Positions 1-6,108 are shown, counted from the first letter of the stretch. The stretch is 7,906 nucleotides of DNA from an uncultured Bacilli bacterium (GCA_910578745.1 CAJTSN010000060.1:1-7906); one strand, 5' to 3'. The notes: generated from the sequence alone by a model not told the origin. A program made the numbers and translations.

Positions 1-1
1 A

Positions 2-166
2 TGTGGTATACCATTCGAAACAATTTTTTTATATTTAAAAGTGGAATGTTTTTCGTTTTTTACTCTAATGTTCCTCTTTAATAGGCAACATATTCTAGTA
101 GAATCAAACTTACTTCAATATTTTAGTATAAATGGAATTTTGAGTGAAAAAGAACATAGTTTATAA
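2..166 (+). CDS. Possible 3' end of a gene entering from the left (membrane-like C-terminus)
   Basis: The reading frame beginning at base 2 stays open for 54 codons from the window edge to a TAA at 164-166, which is unlikely by chance in DNA this AT-rich. The translation has a hydrophobic stretch (FETIFLYL through FFTLMFLF) followed by a mixed polar tail ending in SEKEHSL. This would suit the last membrane segment and cytoplasmic tail of an integral membrane protein. No start codon with a ribosome binding site is visible inside the window, so the gene, if real, begins to the left. I do not recognise the family. The stop lies just upstream of the next promoter, a sensible spacing for a gene end, and no terminator follows it. 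The frame could still be a chance opening. Confidence 0.4.
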   Translation, partial: CGIPFETIFLYLKVECFSFFTLMFLFNRQHILVESNLLQYFSINGILSEKEHSL

Positions 167-171
167 AATTT

Positions 172-180
172 TGCTATAAT
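172..180 (+). promoter_or_regulatory. Extended -10 sigma-A promoter for the HD-superfamily gene
   Basis: The sequence TGCTATAAT is a perfect -10 hexamer (TATAAT, 175-180) preceded by the TGn extension. No good -35 hexamer lies 16-18 bases upstream, which extended -10 promoters tolerate. Transcription would start near 187 and give a leader of about 50 bases before the start codon at 239. Confidence 0.65.
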
Positions 181-238
181 GCTACGATTTAAAGAAAATA
201 TATGATAAAATTATATTGAAAATAAGGAGGAAAGATGG

Positions 239-760
239 ATGAATATTGAAGAATTGATAAATAAAGCTGACAATTTTAATAAAGAAGAAATTAGAAAATA
301 TAATCCAGATATGGAATTTCTTCATCAGCTTGCTTGGAACGCAGGTATGAAATTAGCAAAAGAATATGGGGCAGATGAGAAAATCGTAAAAATTGCTTTG
401 GCAATGATGGATTCAAAACTTCCAGAGGCTTCATCTTTAGGAGTTGGAAAACAACATATTTCTATGTCATCTACTGCTACAAAAGAATTGATAAAAGATG
501 TTGATTGTTTAAGTGAGAGTGAAAAAGAAAATATTATTAAATGTGTAGAAGAACATCATGGCGCGGAAAAATTTTATAGTATAGAGTCAGAAGTCGTTGC
601 CAATGCGGACTGTTACAAATTTGTTTCTCCAGAAGGCGTATTTTATTATGCATCTATGTTGGGAAGAAGGTTGCACAATTTTGATAAGGAACTTGAACAA
701 TTGGAATTTAAACTAAATGAGAAGCATAATACAATTTCCTTAGATTTAGTAATACTCTAA
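239..760 (+). CDS. Small HD-superfamily protein with an altered HD signature
   Basis: A soluble protein of 173 residues whose pattern matches the HD phosphohydrolase fold. His29 opens the first helix (FLHQLAWNAG). Met57-Asp58 stand where the His-Asp pair is expected (ALAMMDSKLPEA). His73, His106-His107 (EEHHG) and Asp124 (VANADCYKF) follow in the usual order. The pair's histidine, normally a metal ligand, is therefore methionine, so the classical hydrolase site is incomplete. The protein may still bind one metal, may use a different chemistry, or may have become a binding protein. The substrate is unknown. The start is fixed by AAGGAGG at 224-230, eight bases before the ATG at 239. An ATG at 235 leads to a stop after four codons. 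The gene is a single transcription unit with its own promoter and terminator, convergent with spoIVA. The fold assignment is fairly secure; the function is not assigned. Confidence 0.75.
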   Translation: MNIEELINKADNFNKEEIRKYNPDMEFLHQLAWNAGMKLAKEYGADEKIVKIALAMMDSKLPEASSLGVGKQHISMSSTATKELIKDVDCLSESEKENIIKCVEEHHGAEKFYSIESEVVANADCYKFVSPEGVFYYASMLGRRLHNFDKELEQLEFKLNEKHNTISLDLVIL

Positions 761-844
761 TAATTTTATAAGGTAAGTGAAAGCCTAAAAGAAATTTCAC
801 AATGTACTATTTCGGTATACGTATCATTATAGCAAAGGTTAGAT

Positions 845-871
845 AAAAAAAGTGAAATGTTCACTTTTTTT
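845..871 (+). terminator. Terminator after the HD-superfamily gene, possibly bidirectional
   Basis: A 12-bp stem (845-856 with 860-871) has a GTGAA/TTCAC core, an ATG loop and a run of nine T on the plus strand (865-873). The matching A run before the stem would become a T run on the other strand, so the hairpin could also act as a backstop for spoIVA transcripts. Confidence 0.75.
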
Positions 872-899
872 TTGTTATTGCTAGTCATAAAAGGATAAC

Positions 900-922
900 A
901 AAAAAATCCAATATGGATTTTT
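900..922 (-). terminator. Rho-independent terminator of spoIVA
   Basis: Read on the minus strand, AAAAATCCA (922-914) pairs with TGGATTTTT (910-902) across a TAT loop, giving a 9-bp stem followed by seven T (906-900). The hairpin starts inside the spoIVA stop codon, so gene end and terminator are packed with no spacer. Confidence 0.8.
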
Positions 923-2396
923 ATAAAACAAAAGCAATTAAGTTTCCAGAACCTTTATTTACAATTTTATTTAATGTTTGCGTTAATTTAAAGCGAATAT
1001 TTTCTGGCATTAAAGATAGTTTTGCTTGGATTCCTTCTTTGACAATGACATCTAAACTTCTTCCAAAAATTTCACTTTTCCAAATATTTTCTGGACTCGT
1101 ATCATAATCTTTCATTAAATAATTGATTAACTCTTTACTTTGTAATTCAGAACCGATAATTGGTTCAAAGGTAGATTCTACATCAACACGGATCATATGA
1201 ATGGCTGGAGCTGTTGCTTTTAATTTGACTCCATAACGACTTCCTTGCTTGATAATTTCTGGTGTATCTAATTTCATATCGGATAGGGTAGGAGAAGCAA
1301 CCCCATAACCTGTTTGTTTTACCATTTTTAAAGCCGCTTTAAATTGAGAGTATTCTTCTTTCATTTCTTTGTAGTCTTGGAATAACTTTAATAATTCTGA
1401 TTTATTTGCTATATCTGTATCAATCATTTCCTTTAAAATTTGATTGTATAAATTCTCAGGTGCTTCTAGACGAATGGTTACAATTCCAGTTTCTGTATTG
1501 ATAGAAGAAATATAAGCTTTATCGATATAATCACATTCTTTAAAATGGCTGGTAATGCTATCTGCATCTTTCAATTTATCAATTTCAACGACACTATCTT
1601 TAATGAAATCAATATAAACTTTTTTTAACCAGTTTGTTGGAGAAAGGGTAGCAATCCAGTCTGGCATTTCTACTTCTACTTCTAAGACTGGAAATTCATA
1701 AAGTGCTTCCCTTAATATCGTATAAATGTCCTTTTCACCCATAGAGTCAATATTCATAGGTAAAACAGGAACTTCATATTCTTCCTTTAATTTTTCTGCA
1801 AGTCGTTCGGTTTCTGGAAGCATTGGATGGGTCGAATTTAATACAACAATAAAGGGACGATTCATTTCTTTTAATTCACTAATGACTCTTGTTTCTGCTT
1901 CGATATAACTACTTCTTGGAATTTCTCCAAATGAGCCATCGGTCGTGACTACAATACCAATAGAGGAATGCTCTTTAATGACTTTTTCTGTTCCAATTTC
2001 AGCCGCTTCTATAAAAGGAATTTCCTCATCATACCAAGGGCATTTTACCATTCTTGGTCCATTTTCATCTTCATAACCTTGAGCGTCTTTGATGACATAA
2101 CCAACACAATCAATTAAACGAATACTCGCTTCCATTTCATTAATTTTTATTTTTGCAGCATTTGAAGGTACAAATTTAGGTTCTGTTGTCATGATTGTTT
2201 TTCCAGCGGCGGATTGAGGGATTTCATCAAGTGCTCGTTTCCTCTCATATTCATCTTCAATGTTTGGGACAACTAAATTCTCAATCACCTTTTTAATAAA
2301 TGTCGATTTTCCTGTTCGAACTGCTCCAACAACTCCTAAGTATAAGTCACCACCCGTTCTTGTGGCAATACTTTTTATAATTTCAGATTTTTCCAT
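921..2396 (-). CDS. spoIVA: Stage IV sporulation protein A, spore-coat basement-layer ATPase
   Basis: SpoIVA hydrolyses ATP to drive its own static polymerisation on the outer forespore membrane in the mother cell, forming the platform on which the spore coat is built. SpoVM anchors it there in Bacillus subtilis. The 491-residue product is almost exactly the length of the B. subtilis protein (492) and matches it from end to end. It shows a Walker A motif GAVRTGKST (residues 24-32, Lys30), the QSAAGKTIMTTEPKF block (61-75) with the sensor threonines near 70-71, and a Walker B-like RLIDCVGY (Asp96). The C-terminal half keeps ALKMVKQTGYG and REGIQAK-type segments (here KEGIQAKLSLMPEN) and ends in LIAFVL. 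Nothing appears degraded, so it should be functional. The ATG at 2396 is preceded by a modest AGTAGGGA ribosome site about five bases away. The gene is monocistronic and lies opposite to its neighbours. Confidence 0.97.
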   Translation of the reverse strand: MEKSEIIKSIATRTGGDLYLGVVGAVRTGKSTFIKKVIENLVVPNIEDEYERKRALDEIPQSAAGKTIMTTEPKFVPSNAAKIKINEMEASIRLIDCVGYVIKDAQGYEDENGPRMVKCPWYDEEIPFIEAAEIGTEKVIKEHSSIGIVVTTDGSFGEIPRSSYIEAETRVISELKEMNRPFIVVLNSTHPMLPETERLAEKLKEEYEVPVLPMNIDSMGEKDIYTILREALYEFPVLEVEVEMPDWIATLSPTNWLKKVYIDFIKDSVVEIDKLKDADSITSHFKECDYIDKAYISSINTETGIVTIRLEAPENLYNQILKEMIDTDIANKSELLKLFQDYKEMKEEYSQFKAALKMVKQTGYGVASPTLSDMKLDTPEIIKQGSRYGVKLKATAPAIHMIRVDVESTFEPIIGSELQSKELINYLMKDYDTSPENIWKSEIFGRSLDVIVKEGIQAKLSLMPENIRFKLTQTLNKIVNKGSGNLIAFVL

Positions 2397-2421
2397 TTAA
2401 TCCCTACTTTCTAGTCATTTA

Positions 2422-2451
2422 ACTATATGAGTTTCACTTAAAAAGATACCA
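2422..2451 (-). promoter_or_regulatory. Likely sigma-E promoter of spoIVA
   Basis: On the minus strand a -10-like CATATAGT (2429-2422) resembles the mother-cell sigma-E element CATACAnT with one clear difference. Fifteen bases upstream, TGGTATC (2451-2445) is a weak match to the ATA-centred -35 element. The predicted start gives a leader of roughly 18 bases. spoIVA is a known sigma-E regulon member in B. subtilis, which supports the reading. The -35 match alone would not. Confidence 0.5.
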
Positions 2452-2739
2452 AAAGAAGAAAAATTCTAAAAAGATTGTTTTTCTAAGAATAGAATCAAAA
2501 AATGGAAGAAAACTAGAAATAGATAGTTGCATGAATAACGTTTAAACATGTAGTATCTAAATAAGATTAATCTTGAAATAGCAATCCTATCGATTGTTAT
2601 TTTTTTAGAAAAGAAAAAAGAATAGGGGAAGCCGACTCTTTTAATGAAAGTTTTAAATATTAGAAAACATGAATAAAAAAGGATCAAAAATTTATTCTTA
2701 TAAAAAGGCAAGTATGCTTTATGAAGAGGAGAAATTTTC
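2452..2739. other. Gap between spoIVA and the hisS promoter with no convincing gene
   Basis: This stretch of nearly 300 bases is AT-rich and purine-rich on the plus strand. It contains the orphan plus-strand terminator described separately and a perfect palindrome AAGATTAATCTT at 2563-2574. Weak hairpins occur at 2616-2642 and 2671-2697, without clear T tracts. Plus-strand frames are open for short distances (for example 2423-2545 and 2669-2743) but lack ribosome sites. The strand bias looks like that of a coding strand, so a decayed plus-strand gene or an unrecognised small RNA is possible. I see no proof of either. Confidence 0.5.
2576..2606 (+). terminator. Orphan rho-independent terminator upstream of the T-box promoter
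   Basis: AAATAGCAATC (2576-2586) pairs with GATTGTTATTT (2592-2602) through 11 base pairs with one G-U wobble and a five-base CTATC loop. A run of seven T (2600-2606) overlaps the end of the stem. It points in the plus direction, but no plus-strand gene lies between it and spoIVA. It may end an unknown small transcript, or protect the hisS leader from read-through. Confidence 0.65.
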
Positions 2740-2768
2740 TTGACTTCCATGTTATTTTTTTCTATAAT
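2740..2768 (+). promoter_or_regulatory. Sigma-A promoter of the hisS-aspS operon
   Basis: TTGACT (2740-2745) and TATAAT (2763-2768) are separated by exactly 17 bases, a near-consensus housekeeping promoter. Transcription should begin about 2774-2776, immediately before stem I of the T-box. A promoter this strong suits a gene set controlled mainly by premature termination. Confidence 0.9.
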
Positions 2769-2773
2769 AATAG

Positions 2774-2974
2774 AGAATTACTGGTTTGAAAAAGTAAAAA
2801 ATATAGATTTATAGAGAGAATGTGTAAGGTGAAAACATTTACCTATGTTTTTGAAAAAGACAACAAACAAAATACAGTAAAACGTATTTCTGCGTTAAAG
2901 AGATGAGTGTATAGTTTATCTATAAATTAAGGTGGTACCGCGGAAAAATTCGTCCTTAAATTATAGATTTTTTT
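2774..2974 (+). promoter_or_regulatory. T-box riboswitch with an aspartate (GAC) specifier, controlling hisS-aspS
   Basis: The leader carries the T-box core GGTGGTACCGCGG (2931-2943) and all upstream parts. The stem I base is TTACTG (2778-2783) with CAGTAA (2875-2880), and GTTTG (2784-2788) with CAAAC (2864-2868). The specifier loop has AGTA (2793-2796) opposite GAA (2853-2855), as in the usual loop E. Above it is a 10-bp helix (2797-2806 with 2843-2852) and then a distal loop with GAGAGA and GGTGAAAAC. The 3' side of the specifier loop reads GAAAAAGACAA, so the specifier is most likely GAC (2859-2861), Asp; no CAC or CAT occurs there. A stem III hairpin (2881-2896) follows. Uncharged tRNA-Asp would pair with GAC and, through its NCCA end, with the TGGTACC bulge (2933-2939), allowing read-through. 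The leader ends in a terminator with seven T. Confidence 0.93.
2918..2974 (+). terminator. Regulated terminator/antiterminator of the T-box leader
   Basis: ATCTATAAATTAAGG (2918-2932) pairs with CCTTAAATTATAGAT (2954-2968) at 14 of 15 positions, and the helix runs straight into seven T (2968-2974). The antiterminator (TTAAGG 2927-2932 with CCTTAA 2954-2959, TGGTACC bulge, GCGGA/TTCGT upper helix) shares the top of this stem. A small hairpin TATAG/CTATA (2910-2924) competes for the lower arm and could provide the switch; that part is inference. Confidence 0.75.
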
Positions 2975-2983
2975 GTGCACAAG

Positions 2984-2990
2984 AAAGGGA
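2984..2990 (+). promoter_or_regulatory. Ribosome binding site deciding the hisS start
   Basis: AAAGGGA lies nine bases after its GGG before the ATG at 2999. It overlaps the alternative ATG at 2990 and lies downstream of the GTG at 2975, so both of those are poor starts. Confidence 0.7.
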
Positions 2991-2998
2991 TGAATTTT

Positions 2999-4309
2999 AT
3001 GATACAAAAACCAAAGGGGACTTATGATGTTTACGGAAAAGAGGGACAGACGATTTTATATATTGAAAATGTACTTAGAGCCCTCATGGATCGATATGAT
3101 TATGAGTACGTAAGAACACCACATTTTGAGGCAAGTGAACTTTTTCACCGAGCTGTAGGGGAAACGACTGATATTGTTACCAAAGAAACCTACGATTTTT
3201 TAGATCGAGGTGAGCGAAAAATGACTCTTCGTCCAGAAGGAACGGCTGGTGTGATTCGAAGTTTTATTGAAAATAAAATGTATGCAAGAGACGTAATGCC
3301 AGTTAAAACATGGTATTATGGACCAATGTATCGTTATGAAAGACCACAGGCAGGTAGATTTCGAGAATTTTATCAATTTGGAGTCGAAGTTTTTGGAAGT
3401 CAAGATGCAATGGCGGATGCTGAGGTGATTAGTATCCCTGTTACTTTATATAAATTGTTAGGTTTAAAAGGAATAAAAGTCAATATTAATTCTTTAGGGG
3501 ATACCGAATCTAGAGAAAAATACCGTGAAGCTTTAATTCAACATTTTAAACCTCATTTAAGCGAGTTATGTGAAGATTGTAAAGAAAGATTTTCTAAAAA
3601 TCCATTGCGTATTTTAGATTGCAAGGTTGACCATGATTTAGAAATCATGAAAAAAGCTCCAAAGACAATTGATTACTTGAATGAGGCAAGTAAAAAGCAT
3701 TTTGAAAAGGTGCAAGAATATTTAAAGGTGATGGATATTCCTTATTCGATTCATCCGGGAATTGTGAGAGGTTTAGATTATTATACACATACCGTTTTTG
3801 AAGTGGAAGCTTCAGTAGAAGGCTTTGGAAGTCAAAACGTATTGTGTGGTGGAGGAAGGTATAACAATCTAGTCAAGAATATTGGAGATGTAGATGTACC
3901 AGGAGTTGGGTTTGCCTTAGGAATGGAAAGACTGATGACGGCTCTTAGATATGAGCAAATTGACCTATGTAATAATACACTTGATGTTTATATTATCCCA
4001 TTTGAGGAAACAAAAAAAGAAGCCATTTCTTTACTACAAGAATTACGTTTAAGTGGCTTTAAAGCAGATACCGATTATATGAATAAAAACATCAAGGCAA
4101 ATTTTAAGCAAGCCGACAAGAAAAATGCCAGATTTCTCATTCTTTTGGGAGAAGATGAGCTAGAGCAAAATCTTTTGACTGTCAAAGATAATCATACAAA
4201 AGAAGAATATAAAATTCAAAAAGAAGAATTAATTGCTTTTTTGGATGAAGCTTTTGAAGAAGAATGTACGTGTGAAGAGTGTGGTGGATCTCATGAAGAA
4301 ATGGAATAA
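2999..4309 (+). CDS. hisS: Histidine--tRNA ligase (HisRS, class II)
   Basis: HisRS charges tRNA-His with histidine in the cytoplasm using ATP. From the ATG at 2999 the product is 436 residues and begins MIQKPKGTYDVYG, the usual N-terminus of the family. Class II motif 2 includes TLRPEGTAGVIRSF (about 76-89) and YYGPMYRYERPQAGRFREF (about 106-124). The histidine-specific motifs RGLDYYTHTVFEV (257-269) and GGGRYNNL (284-291) and motif 3 GVGFALGMERL (302-312) are intact. An anticodon-binding domain follows, from about residue 328. The last 18 residues form an acidic Cys-rich tail with Cys423, Cys425, Cys428 and His432 (CTCEECGGSH), a possible metal-binding extension that is not part of the core enzyme. 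Longer starts at 2975 or 2990 lie at the leader terminator or within the ribosome site. It is the first gene of the operon, under the T-box, and its end overlaps aspS by 17 bases. Confidence 0.96.
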   Translation: MIQKPKGTYDVYGKEGQTILYIENVLRALMDRYDYEYVRTPHFEASELFHRAVGETTDIVTKETYDFLDRGERKMTLRPEGTAGVIRSFIENKMYARDVMPVKTWYYGPMYRYERPQAGRFREFYQFGVEVFGSQDAMADAEVISIPVTLYKLLGLKGIKVNINSLGDTESREKYREALIQHFKPHLSELCEDCKERFSKNPLRILDCKVDHDLEIMKKAPKTIDYLNEASKKHFEKVQEYLKVMDIPYSIHPGIVRGLDYYTHTVFEVEASVEGFGSQNVLCGGGRYNNLVKNIGDVDVPGVGFALGMERLMTALRYEQIDLCNNTLDVYIIPFEETKKEAISLLQELRLSGFKADTDYMNKNIKANFKQADKKNARFLILLGEDELEQNLLTVKDNHTKEEYKIQKEELIAFLDEAFEEECTCEECGGSHEEME

Positions 4310-6038
4310 TACTTTTTTTACAATTTCAAATGTAGGAGAGAAAGTGACTTTAAAAGGTTGGGTTTCTAGAGTAAGAAACCTAGGGGGACTTCTTTTTATG
4401 GATTTACGAGATCGAAGTGGAATTATACAGTTGATGGTAAAGCCAGAGAAGGCCTGTTATCAAAAAGCACTTACTTTAAAAAATGAGTATGTAATAGAGA
4501 TTGTTGGAAATATTTGTAAAAGAGAAAATAAAAATCCAAATTTAAAAACGGGTGAGATTGAAGTCGAAGTGGAAGAACTTGAAATTTTAAATGAAGCAAA
4601 GCCTCTTCCTTTTGACTTAAATAATGTGACCGCTTTAGAAGACACAAGATTAAAGTATCGATATTTAGATTTACGAAGAAAAGAATTAAAGGAGAAATTG
4701 ATAGTACGTCATAAGATTATGTTAGCCGTTCGTAACTTTTTAAATAAAGAAGGATTTATTGAAATTGAAACGCCTATCTTATGTAAATCGACACCAGAAG
4801 GAGCTAGAGACTTTTTGGTTCCTGCTCGTATGAGTGCTGGAAAATTTTATGCATTGCCTCAGTCTCCACAGTTATTTAAACAACTTCTAATGATTGGCGG
4901 CATGGAAAAATATTTTCAAATTACAAAGTGTTTTCGTGATGAAGATTTAAGAGCGGATCGACAACCTGAATTTACACAAATTGATATGGAGATGAGTTTT
5001 GTTGAGGAAGAGGACGTCATGGCCATGGCGGAGGCTTTAATTGCCGATGTTTTTAAAGAAATAAAAGGAGTTTCCATATCACTTCCTTTAAAAAGAATGA
5101 CGTATGATGATGCTATTAACTTCTATGGTTCAGATAAACCAGATTTACGTTTTGATATGAAAATAGAGGAGGTAACGGATCTTTTTTTAAAAACCGACTT
5201 TACCGTTTTTCAAAATGTGATTCAAGAAGGAGGAATTATTAACTGTTTGGTTGTAAAAAATCAAGGGGATTTTTATTCTAGAAAAGAAATCGATAAATTA
5301 ACAGAGTTTGTAAAAACGTATAAGGCAAATGGACTCGCTTGGTTAAAATGGGGGCGTGAGGTTACAGGAAGCATTAGTAAAGTAATTTCGTTAGAAGAAA
5401 AGAAATCATTAGAGGAAAAATTACATTTAGAAGAGAAAGACTGTATTTTCTTTATTGCTTCAAAAAGAGAAATTGTAAAACAAGCATTAGGTGCTTTACG
5501 ATTAAAATTGGGTCATGATTTAGATTTAATCAAGAAAGAGGCTTATGAAATGCTTTGGGTTGTTGATTTTCCATCTTTTGAATATAGTGAAGAAGAAAAG
5601 AGATATGTTGCTTGTCATCATCCATTTACGGCTCCCAAAGAAGAAGATATTGAAAAATTGTTGACTGATAAAGCACACTGCTATTCGAAGGCCTATGATA
5701 TTGTAATTAATGGGTATGAGGCAGGAGGGGGCTCTATTCGTATTCATAGAGAAGAAGTACAAGAAAAAATGTTTGAAGCTCTTGGTTTTACAAAAGAAGA
5801 AGCAAAAGAAAAATTTGGTTTTTTCTTAGAGGCTTTTCAATATGGAACCCCACCTCATGGTGGTTTAGCCTTTGGACTAGATCGGTTAACGATGCTCCTT
5901 ACAGGTACCGAAAATATTCGTGATGTGATCGCTTTTCCAAAAACGGCAAGTGGAACGGATTTGATGAGTGAGTGTCCTAATGAGGTAGATGAGAAGCAAC
6001 TACAAGAATTACATATTCAAATAAAAGAGGAGGACTAG
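4293..6038 (+). CDS. aspS: Aspartate--tRNA ligase (AspRS, bacterial class IIb)
   Basis: AspRS charges tRNA-Asp with aspartate in the cytoplasm. The 581-residue product has an N-terminal OB-fold anticodon domain (VTLKGWV at 18-24, FMDLRDRSG near 35-43). The catalytic core has motif 1 (FIEIETPIL, 155-163), STPEGARDFLVP, QSPQLFKQLLM, motif 2 (FRDEDLRADRQPEFTQID, from about 214) and motif 3 (HGGLAFGLDRL, 522-532). The bacterial GAD insertion lies roughly at 265-405. Leu30 (RNLGG) matches the residue of tRNA-Asp-discriminating enzymes rather than the histidine of non-discriminating ones, so misacylation of tRNA-Asn is not expected; this is inference. The start at 4293 puts VTL at residue 18, as in the E. 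coli enzyme; earlier in-frame starts add a basic tail not seen in the family. The gene is probably translationally coupled to hisS, with a weak GGTGG ribosome site within the hisS tail codons. Confidence 0.97.
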   Translation: MKKWNNTFFTISNVGEKVTLKGWVSRVRNLGGLLFMDLRDRSGIIQLMVKPEKACYQKALTLKNEYVIEIVGNICKRENKNPNLKTGEIEVEVEELEILNEAKPLPFDLNNVTALEDTRLKYRYLDLRRKELKEKLIVRHKIMLAVRNFLNKEGFIEIETPILCKSTPEGARDFLVPARMSAGKFYALPQSPQLFKQLLMIGGMEKYFQITKCFRDEDLRADRQPEFTQIDMEMSFVEEEDVMAMAEALIADVFKEIKGVSISLPLKRMTYDDAINFYGSDKPDLRFDMKIEEVTDLFLKTDFTVFQNVIQEGGIINCLVVKNQGDFYSRKEIDKLTEFVKTYKANGLAWLKWGREVTGSISKVISLEEKKSLEEKLHLEEKDCIFFIASKREIVKQALGALRLKLGHDLDLIKKEAYEMLWVVDFPSFEYSEEEKRYVACHHPFTAPKEEDIEKLLTDKAHCYSKAYDIVINGYEAGGGSIRIHREEVQEKMFEALGFTKEEAKEKFGFFLEAFQYGTPPHGGLAFGLDRLTMLLTGTENIRDVIAFPKTASGTDLMSECPNEVDEKQLQELHIQIKEED

Positions 6039-6049
6039 GTCCTTTTTTT
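6026..6049 (+). terminator. Terminator of the hisS-aspS operon, built around the aspS stop codon
   Basis: AGGAC (6031-6035) and GTCCT (6039-6043) enclose a three-base loop that is the aspS TAG stop itself (6036-6038). The stem extends downward with G-U and A-U pairs (AAGAGG against the T run), and seven T (6043-6049) follow. A ribosome at the stop would cover the hairpin, so termination may depend on ribosome release. Confidence 0.8.
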
Positions 6050-6062
6050 CTTGTTTTATTTA

Positions 6063-6091
6063 TTGAAAAACAAAATAAAATATAGTATAAT
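6063..6091 (+). promoter_or_regulatory. Sigma-A promoter of prfA-prmC
   Basis: TTGAAA (6063-6068) and a perfect TATAAT (6086-6091) are 17 bases apart. The expected start near 6098 leaves a leader of about 19 bases before the GTG at 6117. With the terminator just upstream, this separates prfA-prmC from the T-box operon. Confidence 0.85.
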
Positions 6092-6102
6092 CAAAAAGAA
6101 GA

Positions 6103-6108
6103 AGGGAG
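6103..6108 (+). promoter_or_regulatory. Ribosome binding site deciding the prfA GTG start
   Basis: AGGGAG lies eight bases before the GTG at 6117, an ideal spacing. No such site precedes the in-frame ATG at 6051, which also lies upstream of the promoter. Confidence 0.85.

Noticed and set aside
92..104. Perfect dyad ATTCTA-G-TAGAAT as a possible operator
   Set aside because: It lies about 70 bases upstream of the promoter -10 and probably inside the end of another gene; it matches no operator I can name.
235..249. ATG at 235 giving a four-codon peptide overlapping the HD gene start
   Set aside because: It is only four bases from the AAGGAGG and stops after MDEY; most likely incidental, though a coupled mini-ORF cannot be excluded.
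2563..2574. Palindrome AAGATTAATCTT as an operator
   Set aside because: A single 12-bp AT-rich palindrome in an AT-rich gap, not adjacent to a confident promoter.
2669..2743. Plus-strand 24-codon frame beginning MNKKGSKIYSYKK
   Set aside because: It has plausible composition but no ribosome site, and its stop overlaps the -35 element of the hisS promoter. Too short to support.
2466..2750. Minus-strand 94-codon reading frame between spoIVA and the hisS promoter
   Set aside because: It is extremely Phe/Leu/Tyr-rich, as expected from reading the T-rich strand; it has no ribosome binding site, and its start lies inside the spacer of the hisS promoter. No family resemblance.
2807..2927. Nine-base complementarity between stem I (2807-2815) and the terminator arm (2919-2927)
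   Set aside because: The match is exact but AT-only except for one G-C pair, and it is likely by chance over this length; it would also disrupt stem I.
2975..2998. GTG at 2975 or ATG at 2990 as the hisS start
   Set aside because: The GTG directly follows the leader T tract without a ribosome site, and the ATG at 2990 overlaps the ribosome site that serves 2999. The family N-terminus fits 2999.
4233..4292. Longer aspS start inside hisS
   Set aside because: It adds 20 basic residues not seen in AspRS. Starting at 4293 aligns the OB-fold exactly with known enzymes.
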